The notes under the pieces: model-generated
What the model was told of the DNA's origin: nothing
Seen by the model: the letters and a program-made list of their open reading frames with translations, nothing else
Database searches by the model: none
Translations under genes and position numbers: made by a program
Source: Agrobacterium sp. AGB01
Lineage (GTDB): Bacteria; Pseudomonadota; Alphaproteobacteria; Rhizobiales; Rhizobiaceae
Reading direction: 5' to 3'
Length of the DNA: 64,000 nt
Assembly (NCBI RefSeq): GCF_014851585.1
Contig: NZ_JACVAB010000007.1
Location: forward strand, 124,001-188,000
In this document: piece after piece, positions 16,553 through 24,270 of the stretch
Position numbering within the stretch: the stretch's first letter is position 1
Layout of the letters: every line of letters starts with the position of its first letter

Positions 16553-17953
16553 ATGACTCAAGCGCAGCGATTGATACTTGATACAGCCAAGGTGATCCTC
16601 GTCCGCAATCCATTCAACGATACACCGGTTGGTGAAATTGCCGTCAGTTCACCTCTCGAGATCGCCGCAGCCATCACACGTGCCAAGGCAGCCCAGAGCG
16701 AGTTTCGCCATTCAACACCGGCGGTCCGCCGCGCAATGCTGAATGCTCTGGCGCTGGAAATCGCCGCCGACGCGGAAAATCTTGCCAAGACCATTTCCAA
16801 TGAAATGGGCAAGACAATCCGGGAGGCGCGTAACGAGGTTCGCAGAGCCCAAAACACGCTGCGGCTGTCAGGAGATGCGGCAACATTTCTGGATGGTGAA
16901 GCACTGCACTGCGCTATCGTCGAAGGCGGCGCCGACCGTCTTGCAACCATTACCTACGAACCAGTCGGCGTGATCGGCGCCATCACACCATTCAACTATC
17001 CGCTGAACCTGCTTTGCCACAAGTTGGGTCCGGCAATTGCTGCTGGAAATGCAGTCGTTGCAAAACCGTCTCCCAAGGCACCCCTCGCTGCAGCACGCCT
17101 GCGTGAACTTGCCTTGAAGGCCGGATGGCCCGCTGATCTTTTCCAGATTGTACATGGTGCAGCTGAGGCGGCTCTTTCATTGGCCATGTCACCGATTGAT
17201 CTGCTGTCCTTCACCGGCGGTCCGGCTGCCGGCCTGGCGCTCAAGAATGCCAGCGGTTTGATCCGGTGCCTCATGGAATTGGGCGGCAACGATCCGCTGT
17301 TTGTCCTGCCCGACGCAGACCTCGACAAGGCAGTCGCCACCACCATCGGACATCGTTTTGAGATTGCCGGTCAGAGCTGTGCCGCTGTCAAAAAGCTCTA
17401 TCTGCACCGCGACATCGAAAAAACCTTCACAGAAAAATTGCTGGCAGCCGTTGATGCCGTGGAGTTTGGAAACCCGTCGGATGAAGATACCGACATGGGC
17501 ACTGTCATTGACCTTGCTGCAGCCATGAATGTGGCTGACCGGATCGCCGCAAGCGTTTCCGGATCCGGCGCAAGATTGCTGACCGGCGGTTCCCATGACG
17601 GCACGGTGTTTGCCCCGACCGTGTTGACCGATGTCACGGCAGATGCGCCAGTCATTGCCGATGAAACATTCGGTCCGGTTATTGCAATCCGGTCGTTTTC
17701 CGACCCGGCTGAAGCGATCGCAGAGGTTAATGCCGGTGCCTATGGATTGCAGGCGGGCATTTTCACCAATGACCATGCGCTGATCAAGACCTTCTCAAGG
17801 GATCTTATTGTCGGGGGTGTCATGGTCAATGAAGGACCAGACTTCCGGGCGGAACACGTGCCGTTTGGCGGCGTAAAGCGCTCCGGACTTGGCCGTGAAG
17901 GTGTTCGCATTGCTCTTCGCGAGATGTCGGAACCAAAAGTCGTCATCGACTGA
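16553..17953 (+). CDS. Aldehyde dehydrogenase (NAD(P)-dependent)
   Basis: A 466-aa cytoplasmic enzyme of the ALDH superfamily with all key residues: N148 (TPFNYPLN), E242 (MELGGND) and the nucleophile C276 (AGQSCAAVKK). Its length and GQSC context fit the lactaldehyde/phosphonoacetaldehyde/semialdehyde branch. In this operon it probably oxidises a semialdehyde made by the DapA-like or lysine-dehydrogenase-like enzyme. I use the ATG at 16553; a TTG at 16535 would overlap the previous stop and add six residues. Which semialdehyde is used is inference. Confidence 0.9.
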   Translation: MTQAQRLILDTAKVILVRNPFNDTPVGEIAVSSPLEIAAAITRAKAAQSEFRHSTPAVRRAMLNALALEIAADAENLAKTISNEMGKTIREARNEVRRAQNTLRLSGDAATFLDGEALHCAIVEGGADRLATITYEPVGVIGAITPFNYPLNLLCHKLGPAIAAGNAVVAKPSPKAPLAAARLRELALKAGWPADLFQIVHGAAEAALSLAMSPIDLLSFTGGPAAGLALKNASGLIRCLMELGGNDPLFVLPDADLDKAVATTIGHRFEIAGQSCAAVKKLYLHRDIEKTFTEKLLAAVDAVEFGNPSDEDTDMGTVIDLAAAMNVADRIAASVSGSGARLLTGGSHDGTVFAPTVLTDVTADAPVIADETFGPVIAIRSFSDPAEAIAEVNAGAYGLQAGIFTNDHALIKTFSRDLIVGGVMVNEGPDFRAEHVPFGGVKRSGLGREGVRIALREMSEPKVVID

Positions 17954-17964
17954 GGAGAAACGCT

Positions 17965-18708
17965 ATGCGCATTGCTATTCTCGGCGCATCCGGCAGGGTT
18001 GGTACTCGTCTCATTGAGCTCACCCTTGCCAATCCCGGACTGGAACTGGTTGCGGCACTCGTTTCGCCGCACTCGAGGCTGGTTGGTACGCCAGTTGCCG
18101 GTGGCAGCATTGAATATCGCCCGGCGGAACGCTGGATAAAGACCCGCAGCGATGTGATGATCGACTTTTCCACTCCTGCGGCAAGTCTTGCGATGCAGGA
18201 CCTTCTTGGCACGAAGAGCATTCCAGTGGTCATCGGCACCACTGGTTTCACATCGGAAGATGATGCGCATTTGACGGCATTTTCCACCAGCCGACCGTTG
18301 ATGATCAGCGCGAATTTCGCCCATGGTTTTGAATCATTCCGGCGTTCAGTGATCGATTTTGCCCGCCGCATGCCAGACGCCACAGTGACGATCAGCGAAA
18401 CCTATCATGCCCGCAAGAAGGCGGAGCCATCCGGCACGTCGCGGCTTCTGGCACGGGATCTGTTTGAAGCACAGAGCCTTGCCATGGGGTTTCCCGCACC
18501 AGAGCCGGTCATCCTGATTGATCGTATCGGTGAAACAGTCGGTATCAACGAAGTACGCTTCACCATGGGATCGGCCCGTACAGTTTTCAGCTACCGCGTC
18601 GAAACACTGGCGGCTTACGCGGAAGGCGCGCTGGCCGCCGCGCAGTGGCTGGTTTCAAGGCAACACCTCGCAGGGCGCTACAGCCTGGCCAACAGTCTGG
18701 CCGATTGA
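17965..18708 (+). CDS. DapB-like reductase with altered active site
   Basis: A 247-aa protein of the 4-hydroxy-tetrahydrodipicolinate reductase family: NAD(P) loop ILGASGRVGTRL (residues 5-16), MIDFSTP (65-71), VVIGTTGF (88-95) and the family motif ETYHARKKAEPSGTS (145-159). In E. coli DapB this motif reads EAHHRHKVDAPSGTA with catalytic H159 and K163. Here the first His is Tyr147, the second is kept (H148) and the Lys is kept (K151). So it probably reduces or oxidises a different cyclic imine. It starts 11 bp after the ALDH gene with GAGGAGAAA upstream. A housekeeping dapB should exist elsewhere. Confidence 0.82.
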   Translation: MRIAILGASGRVGTRLIELTLANPGLELVAALVSPHSRLVGTPVAGGSIEYRPAERWIKTRSDVMIDFSTPAASLAMQDLLGTKSIPVVIGTTGFTSEDDAHLTAFSTSRPLMISANFAHGFESFRRSVIDFARRMPDATVTISETYHARKKAEPSGTSRLLARDLFEAQSLAMGFPAPEPVILIDRIGETVGINEVRFTMGSARTVFSYRVETLAAYAEGALAAAQWLVSRQHLAGRYSLANSLAD

Positions 18709-18734
18709 ACGAGATAAAGAGAGGAACTTGGACC

Positions 18735-19652
18735 ATGCAGAACATTCATGACCGTTTCAACGGAGTTTTCACTGCCCTCATTACCCCTTTCAAGGATGGC
18801 AGCGTCGATCTGCTCGCCTACGATGCATTGGTTGAGCGCCAGCTCGAAGCCGGTGTCGCGGGACTTGTGCCTGTTGGCACAACCGGTGAGGCCGCGACAC
18901 TGAGTGACGATGAAGCCGATATGCTGATTGCGCGCACCGTCAAGCTGGCCGCTGGCCGCGCGATTGTCATGGCTGGAGCAGGCGCCAATGACACCAGGAA
19001 AACGATCGAAAAAGTGAAGCGCGCCGAAGAAGCTGGCGCCGACGTGTTGCTGATCGTTACGCCCTACTACAACAAACCGACGCAGGCCGGACTTCTGGCT
19101 CACTACAGTGCAGCCGCAGAAGAAACATCGTTGCCGATCATGCTTTACTCGGTTCCGGGTCGTTGCGGTGTCGAGATTGCGCCGGAAACCTGCGCCGAAC
19201 TCATGCACCGTCATGACAACATCATTGCCATCAAGGAAGCTGGCGGCTCAGCATCGCGTGTGACGCAGCTTCGCGCGGCATGTGGGGAGGGATTGATCAT
19301 CCATTCCGGCGACGATGGCCTGACCCTTCCGTTCCTGTCTCTCGGTGCCGCCGGCGTTACAAGCGTTGTCTCCAATGTTGCCCCGCGCGAAATGGTCCAG
19401 CTTGTCGAAGCCTGGAAGTCGGGTGACACGGCGCGCGCGCTGGCGCTTCACGAACTAATCGCCGAACTGACGGACGGAATGTTCATCGAGTCCAATCCCG
19501 GCCCGGTCAAGGCTGCGCTGGCGCTCTCCAATTTGGCGGGACCAGAAATGCGCCTGCCGATGGTACCTGTATCGGACGTGAATCGCGAAAAGCTCATTGG
19601 AATTCTCGGTCGTTTTGCCAGTGCGTCTGTCGCCTTCCAAGAAATGCGATAA
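18735..19652 (+). CDS. 4-hydroxy-tetrahydrodipicolinate synthase-like (DapA family)
   Basis: A 305-aa TIM-barrel class I aldolase. All DapA active-site features are present: T49/T50 in VGTTGEAATL, Y111/Y112 in PYYNKPTQ, Y138 and R143 in LYSVPGRC, and Schiff-base K167 in AIKEAGG. DapA condenses pyruvate with aspartate semialdehyde; relatives act as deaminases or retro-aldolases in hydroxyproline and sugar-acid breakdown. In a catabolic operon with an aldehyde dehydrogenase, cleavage to pyruvate plus a semialdehyde is plausible, but synthesis is not excluded. The ATG at 18735 is preceded by AGAGAGGAAC; the upstream ATG reading overlaps the DapB-like gene and is non-homologous. Confidence 0.87.
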   Translation: MQNIHDRFNGVFTALITPFKDGSVDLLAYDALVERQLEAGVAGLVPVGTTGEAATLSDDEADMLIARTVKLAAGRAIVMAGAGANDTRKTIEKVKRAEEAGADVLLIVTPYYNKPTQAGLLAHYSAAAEETSLPIMLYSVPGRCGVEIAPETCAELMHRHDNIIAIKEAGGSASRVTQLRAACGEGLIIHSGDDGLTLPFLSLGAAGVTSVVSNVAPREMVQLVEAWKSGDTARALALHELIAELTDGMFIESNPGPVKAALALSNLAGPEMRLPMVPVSDVNREKLIGILGRFASASVAFQEMR

Positions 19653-19758
19653 GCAGCGCCATCAGCTTTGCATTGTTCGCTTGTGGCGGACATAGCACTA
19701 TCAAATTGTCAGCTGCTGTTACCTTGCGGCGGCTGACGCAAAAAACAAGGGAACAACA

Positions 19759-19848
19759 ATGACAAAACCAACCGATGAGAAGCTGCGGTCCTCGCACGGG
19801 TATTGCCCGTTTTTATGCGCGGCCGTGACAGCCGGAGGTGAGCGATGA
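19759..19848 (+). CDS. Possible 29-residue leader or small protein ahead of the permease
   Basis: A 30-codon frame (MTKPTDEKLRSSHGYCPFLC and nine more residues) starts at an ATG with AAGGGAACAACA upstream and ends TGA overlapping the permease ATG (ATGA), a typical coupling arrangement. It contains a small hairpin with a T-run (19796-19814). It could be a leader peptide for the transporter part of the operon, a remnant, or chance. No family recognised. Confidence 0.35.
   Translation: MTKPTDEKLRSSHGYCPFLCAAVTAGGER
19796..19814 (+). terminator. Short hairpin plus T-run inside the small leader frame
   Basis: ACGGG (19796-19800) pairs with CCCGT (19806-19810) around TATTG and is followed by four more T. 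The stem is short (5 bp), so it is at best an attenuator between the catabolic genes and the transporter genes. Confidence 0.35.
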
Positions 19849-20510
19849 ATTACAGCTGGGACTTCCATTCCGTATGGCAGTACTGGGATCTCTTTCTCTG
19901 GGGCCTCTGGATCACTGTCGTCTATACATTCGCCTCGATATTTTTTGGCATCATCATCGGTTTTGTGACCTGTGCGGCGCGGCTTTCCGGCTGGAAAATC
20001 TTCTCGGCCATTGCCCGCATCTATCAGGAAATTTTTCGCTGTACGCCGCTCTTGGTGCAGCTATTATGGTTCTATTACGCGTTTCCACTGCTGATCGGCG
20101 GTTCGATCGACAATAGCCTGGCAGCCATGTTGACGCTGTCGCTTTATGTCGGTGCGTTTTACGCTGAAATCTTCCGCGGCGGCATTGTTTCGATCGACAA
20201 GGGACAGCGCGAAGCGGCATCCGCTATCGGCATGAGCCCGTGGCAGTCGATGATCCGCATCATCCTGCCGCAAGCGATGAAAAGGGTGCTGCCATCCTTT
20301 ATCAACCAGTCGGTCATCCAGTTCAAAAACACATCGCTGGTGTCGGTGATTTCGGTTGCTGACCTCGCCTACATGGCAGCGGTGGTCAACGGCCAGACCT
20401 ACCGGCCGCTGGAATCCTACACTTTAATGGCTGGCCTCTACATCGCCATGCTCCTGCCGCTTACCCAGGCTGCAGACTGGATCGAACGACGCCTCAGAGT
20501 CAGCGACTAA
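19845..20510 (+). CDS. Amino-acid ABC transporter permease (HisM/GlnP type)
   Basis: A 221-aa inner-membrane protein of the polar amino acid family. It has about five hydrophobic segments and the EAA-type loop GQREAASAIGMSPWQSMIRI contacting the ATPase, plus QSVIQFKNTSLVSVISVADL near the C-terminus. Only one permease gene is present, so it probably forms a homodimer. It should work with the ATPase encoded next and the binding protein at 11709-12536. GGAGGTGAGCG precedes the ATG at 19845. Confidence 0.92.
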   Translation: MNYSWDFHSVWQYWDLFLWGLWITVVYTFASIFFGIIIGFVTCAARLSGWKIFSAIARIYQEIFRCTPLLVQLLWFYYAFPLLIGGSIDNSLAAMLTLSLYVGAFYAEIFRGGIVSIDKGQREAASAIGMSPWQSMIRIILPQAMKRVLPSFINQSVIQFKNTSLVSVISVADLAYMAAVVNGQTYRPLESYTLMAGLYIAMLLPLTQAADWIERRLRVSD

Positions 20511-20522
20511 CGGAACGGATGC

Positions 20523-21311
20523 ATGAACATGACACAGCACACACACGACAATGTCCCTGTCATCGAAACGCAAGCGCTTCGTAAGGCATATGGCACACAT
20601 GAGGTTCTCATGGGGCTGGATCTCAGCCTCAAGCGCGGTGAAGTCGTCGCACTGATCGGACCCTCGGGCTCTGGCAAGTCAACCTTCATTCGTTGTCTCA
20701 ACATGATGGAAACACCGACCGGCGGCACGGTTCGCTTTCGCGGGAAAGTCGTAGGCCAGAGTTTTCGTGACAAGGGAGAGGCGGTCGGCATCGGTACCTT
20801 GCGTCGTCATGTCGGCATGGTCTTCCAGCATTTCAATCTATTCCCGCATAAAACTGTGCTGCAAAACGTTACCGAAGGGCCAATTGTCGTCTGCAAGCGG
20901 CCAAAACGCGAAGCGGAAGAACTTGCGATGGATTTGCTCGGGCAGGTGGGATTGGCCGAGAAACACGCCTCATATCCGGCTCATCTGTCGGGTGGCCAGA
21001 AACAGCGTGTGGCAATTGCCCGGGCACTGGCTATGGAACCCGAAGTCCTGCTGCTTGACGAAGTGACGAGCGCGCTTGACCCGGAATTGGTCGGCGAGGT
21101 TCTGGCGGTTATTCGTGGGCTGGCCGACAAGGGCATGACCATGGCAATCGTGACGCATGAAATGGCTTTTGCCGCAGACGTGGCAAGCCGCGTGCTGTTT
21201 CTCGACGGCGGCGTAATTGCTGAAACCGGAACGGCAGATGAAGTCATTCTGCGTCCAAAAAATCCGCGCTTGCAAGGCTTTGTCCAGCGTTTCAGGGGGC
21301 AGACATTGTGA
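20523..21311 (+). CDS. Amino-acid ABC transporter ATP-binding protein (GlnQ/HisP type)
   Basis: A 262-aa ATPase with Walker A GPSGSGKST, a Q-loop in GMVFQHFNLFPHKTVLQNV, signature LSGGQKQRVAIARAL and Walker B LLLDEVTSALDPE. These are typical of PAAT-family importers. A 12-bp gap separates it from the permease, and its stop TGA overlaps the GTG start of the lysine-dehydrogenase-like gene by 4 bp. An alternative ATG at 20529 would remove two residues. It supplies energy for uptake of the amino acid or opine used by this operon. Confidence 0.94.
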   Translation: MNMTQHTHDNVPVIETQALRKAYGTHEVLMGLDLSLKRGEVVALIGPSGSGKSTFIRCLNMMETPTGGTVRFRGKVVGQSFRDKGEAVGIGTLRRHVGMVFQHFNLFPHKTVLQNVTEGPIVVCKRPKREAEELAMDLLGQVGLAEKHASYPAHLSGGQKQRVAIARALAMEPEVLLLDEVTSALDPELVGEVLAVIRGLADKGMTMAIVTHEMAFAADVASRVLFLDGGVIAETGTADEVILRPKNPRLQGFVQRFRGQTL

Positions 21312-22381
21312 CAAAACTCAACGTCAGCATCGTCGGCGCTGGAGAAATCGGCGTCGCCATGGCCCGAACCCTGTCGAAAAGTGGCGAATTTTCCATTCAG
21401 GTCGTTGACCGCTCGGAAGAAGCTCTGTCACGCTTGCAACAGATGGAGATAGATGCCTCTGTCAAAGCTGTTCGACACGGAGAGGATTTGCAGACCCATC
21501 TGAGAGGGCAGGATGTTGTCGTTGCAGCCGTGCCGGAACCGGCGGTCGCAGATGTTGCAAAAGCCGCAGCCAGAGCCGGCGTTCATTACCTCGATTTCAC
21601 CTGCCCAAGGCCGGAAACACAGGTGATACTGGACCCCTTGTCAAAATACCGGGCAGTTTTCAGCGGATGTGGCGTGTCTCCCGGGCTGATTGGCAATGTC
21701 ACCTGCGGCCTGCTCAAATCATTTTCACCTGTCACCGACGTCATCATGCGTGTCGGCGCCATCCCGCGTTATCCCACCAATCGTCTCGGTTACGGGCAAA
21801 TCTGGAACGTTGACGGGCTGATCGATGAATATACCCGGCCGAGTGCCGCGATCCGGGATGGGCAGCCGGTTATGCTGACACCCCTGGAAGATTACGGCCG
21901 GTTGAGTATTGACGGAGTGAGCTACGAAGAGTTCATCACATCCGGCGGAGTAGAGGCGCTGTCGATCTTCTCGCATGCCGCACCGAAAAACCTGACCTTT
22001 AAGACCATCCGCTATCCGGGCCATCTCGATTATATTCGTTTTATGCTTGATGATCTCAACCTTCGTCACCGGCGCGATATGCTGCGTTCGCTGCTCTACA
22101 ATGGCCTACCGGTTATTGAAGACGACATTCTGCTTCTTGTGGTGACTGCACGCGGCTATCGTGGCAGGTTGCCGACCGAGCGGACTAAGTCCTATCGGTT
22201 TGCACCAAACAAGGACGTTGGCCCGTTCAACGCATTGATATCAGGCGCAACAGGTTATGCGGCCGCTCTGTTGTCTATGTTAAGCCAAGGCAAGATTGAA
22301 CCGCACGGGCATGTCGCACATCACCTCATTGATACGGATGCGCTTCTGGCATCACCGTTTCTCAAGCCACTTTTGCACTAA
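21308..22381 (+). CDS. Saccharopine dehydrogenase/lysine 6-dehydrogenase-like enzyme
   Basis: A 357-aa protein starting at GTG. Rossmann motif IVGAGEIGVAMARTL is at the N-terminus. The middle region (GCGVSPGLIGNV, VGAIPRYP, NVDGLIDEYTRPS, FITSGGVEAL, KTIRYPGH) closely recalls the Geobacillus L-lysine 6-dehydrogenase, as I remember that sequence. Such enzymes oxidise the epsilon-amino carbon of lysine to allysine (cyclising to piperideine-6-carboxylate) or act on saccharopine. Its place in this operon points to a lysine-derived or diaminopimelate-like substrate. It ends the operon. Family strong, exact reaction unknown. Confidence 0.82.
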   Translation: MTKLNVSIVGAGEIGVAMARTLSKSGEFSIQVVDRSEEALSRLQQMEIDASVKAVRHGEDLQTHLRGQDVVVAAVPEPAVADVAKAAARAGVHYLDFTCPRPETQVILDPLSKYRAVFSGCGVSPGLIGNVTCGLLKSFSPVTDVIMRVGAIPRYPTNRLGYGQIWNVDGLIDEYTRPSAAIRDGQPVMLTPLEDYGRLSIDGVSYEEFITSGGVEALSIFSHAAPKNLTFKTIRYPGHLDYIRFMLDDLNLRHRRDMLRSLLYNGLPVIEDDILLLVVTARGYRGRLPTERTKSYRFAPNKDVGPFNALISGATGYAAALLSMLSQGKIEPHGHVAHHLIDTDALLASPFLKPLLH

Positions 22382-22425
22382 CTGGTAGTCGACTCTTCAT
22401 GCAAAGGTTTGGACGATATTCTTGA

Positions 22426-22549
22426 CCGGTTGCCATGGCGACAGGTGCCATCCTCATGGCCGTGGCGGACCTCGTCGGTCGTAGTATTATTGCACCGCTT
22501 GAACTGCCTGCGGGGGTCGTTACCGCAGTTCTCGGCGCACCTTTTTTTT
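22426..22549 (+). pseudogene. Remnant of a FecCD-type iron-siderophore ABC permease (C-terminal fragment)
   Basis: Starting right after a TGA, one frame reads [20 protein letters not shown] and then [20 protein letters not shown] (two adjacent pieces), the conserved last part of BtuC/FecCD permeases. The match breaks at a run of eight T, after which the expected hydrophobic tail is gone. There is no upstream permease sequence: the stretch follows only 45 bp after the lysine-dehydrogenase-like gene. This is leftover debris, indicating a past deletion or rearrangement at the right edge of the island. Confidence 0.65.
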
Positions 22550-22580
22550 GCTGTGAATGCGCCCACCGGCATCCAGAAAA

Positions 22581-22599
22581 CCTCCGTTTCTGGAGGATT
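22581..22599 (+). terminator. Weak hairpin downstream of the opine-like operon
   Basis: CCTCC (22581-22585) pairs with GGAGG (22592-22596) and is followed by ATTTG. A short stem flanked by A- and T-rich bases; a possible end for the preceding operon, low confidence. Confidence 0.3.
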
Positions 22600-22683
22600 T
22601 GTCAGCGACAAAAATGACGCCATTTGAAATTGCGCATCAACAGTCTCACTAGAAAGCTTCGTCGTACTGTTTCCATAACCACC

Positions 22684-23517
22684 TCAACCCAATTCGAGTG
22701 TTGTCACACCGAAAACACACCCGGTTTCGAATAAAGGTGGTGTTCCACGATACATCCTCGTCGTCTGGAAACCTCGCCGAAAACCGTGTTCTTGTAAAAC
22801 AGCGGAAAATTTGGCCTGATCGGCAGGCACGTCGACGTGGATCAACTGACCATCCATCTCGGCGCCACACGCAAGAATCAATGTCGTTGCAGCGCCAGTG
22901 TCTGCGGCGAAAAGCGGTCCGATCTTATAACCCTCATGGCATTGACGCATAACAGCATAACCGCAGATCACACCATCGCGGATAAGCACTTTTGTCCGTC
23001 TCGGCAACGCCAGCCACGCTTGCAGAAAAGCCGCCCGGCTCTCTGCAAAACACCTACTGTCGAACGCGATCAGGCTGATCGGATCAATCTCCTCAGGTGA
23101 GCAGATGTCAGGATCGATCCGGCCTTGCAGCTTTCCGCTCCAGCGAAAGGTCTCATAGTCGGGGACAAAACCCATGGATCGATAACTCGCCAGTTGCTCC
23201 GGCACGCCATCAAGACCGATCGTTCGGTTTTTCAGATGCGCCATGCCCGCATCCCAAACGCGCCGCCCGTATCCGAGCCCGCGAAAATCAGGATGCGCGA
23301 TATAAAGACCGATAAATCCGAAATCAGAACCATAGCGGATGGCGGATATGCCAGCGGCCATCTGCCCATCGACAAAACAGCCGATAAACCCTTCGGGATC
23401 AGCAGCCTGAAATGGTGCCGCATCGGCAAGCCCAGGGTTCCAGCCTTCGGCCTTCACCCAGCCAATCAGCATTTCGATCTCCGCCAGATCGAGCGACCGG
23501 ATCACAACGTCACTCAT
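22684..23517 (-). CDS. GNAT-family N-acetyltransferase
   Basis: A 277-aa protein. The N-terminal GNAT domain shows the acetyl-CoA-binding stretch IAHPDFRGLGYGRRVWD near residue 74, with R/Q-x-x-G-x-G/A as RGLGYG. The C-terminal half (from about residue 140) looks like the second acetyltransferase-like domain seen in YitH-type proteins. It should acetylate an amine in the cytoplasm. The ATG overlaps the stop of the racemase gene by 4 bp, so it is the last gene of the transporter operon and may modify the imported compound or a toxic by-product. Confidence 0.85.
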   Translation of the reverse strand: MSDVVIRSLDLAEIEMLIGWVKAEGWNPGLADAAPFQAADPEGFIGCFVDGQMAAGISAIRYGSDFGFIGLYIAHPDFRGLGYGRRVWDAGMAHLKNRTIGLDGVPEQLASYRSMGFVPDYETFRWSGKLQGRIDPDICSPEEIDPISLIAFDSRCFAESRAAFLQAWLALPRRTKVLIRDGVICGYAVMRQCHEGYKIGPLFAADTGAATTLILACGAEMDGQLIHVDVPADQAKFSAVLQEHGFRRGFQTTRMYRGTPPLFETGCVFGVTTLELG

Positions 23518-24260
23518 AAGCCTGTCAGCCGCTCAGGTTGGAAGGGCTCCAACATGCCTCGATAGGGTTTCGAGATCGGTGTTGCATAAGCACCGCGCTT
23601 GGCGGTCGTCAGGCCAAGCGTGACCAGCGATTCCGCCTGTTTTACTGCCGCGGCAACGCCATCCACGACAGGCACACCGAATTCGGCCCTCAGCTCAGCG
23701 GTCAGATCCGCCATGCCGGCGCAGCCGAGCACAATCGCTTCAGCCCTGTCTTCCTTCAGCGCCAGCGCAATCTCGCTGCGCAACCGGTCGCGGGCATTGG
23801 AGTTCGGGTCTTCAAGAGACAGGACGGGAATATCTGCGGCTCTTACCTTACATCGCGACGACATGCCGTAGCGTTGGACGAGGTGCTCAAGCGGCAGCCG
23901 CGATCGTTCCATCGTCGTCACAACAGTGAATTTCTGGGCAATGAAGGCCGTGGCAGAAACCGCTGCCTCGCAGATTCCGATCACTGGCACGTTGGCAAGC
24001 GCCCGCGCAGCATCAAGACCAGTATCGTCGAAACAGGCGATGACGACGGCATCGATACCCTGTTTTTCGCCTGCGGCGATTTCCTTCAACAGGCCAGGAA
24101 CAGCAAAGACCTCGTCATAATAGCCTTCAATGGAAACCGGCCCCATCGATGAGGTAACGGCGACGATCTCCGTCTGGTGCCCTGCAACACGGCACGCACT
24201 GTCGGCGATGGTTGCGGTCATGCTGGCTGTTGTGTTGGGATTGATGATCAGGATGCGCAT
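23514..24260 (-). CDS. Asp/Glu/hydantoin racemase-family protein
   Basis: A 248-aa protein. It starts MRILIINPNTTASMT, the usual beginning of hydantoin racemases, and keeps both catalytic cysteines: C76 in VVIACFDD and C180 in VLGCAGM. The family moves a proton at an alpha carbon by a two-base mechanism, on hydantoins, allantoin or amino acids; some members are decarboxylases or isomerases. It lies 10 bp after the permease gene and overlaps the acetyltransferase gene. Context suggests the imported substrate or a derivative is chiral at C-alpha. Substrate not known. Confidence 0.85.
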   Translation of the reverse strand: MRILIINPNTTASMTATIADSACRVAGHQTEIVAVTSSMGPVSIEGYYDEVFAVPGLLKEIAAGEKQGIDAVVIACFDDTGLDAARALANVPVIGICEAAVSATAFIAQKFTVVTTMERSRLPLEHLVQRYGMSSRCKVRAADIPVLSLEDPNSNARDRLRSEIALALKEDRAEAIVLGCAGMADLTAELRAEFGVPVVDGVAAAVKQAESLVTLGLTTAKRGAYATPISKPYRGMLEPFQPERLTGL

Positions 24261-24270
24261 CGGTGTCTCA

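Noticed and set aside
13782-19652. Assignment of the island as a trans-4-hydroxyproline pathway
   Set aside because: The dehydrogenase, DapA-family and ALDH parts fit, but there is no epimerase, the DapA keeps true DapA residues, and DapB- and LysDH-like genes are unexplained.
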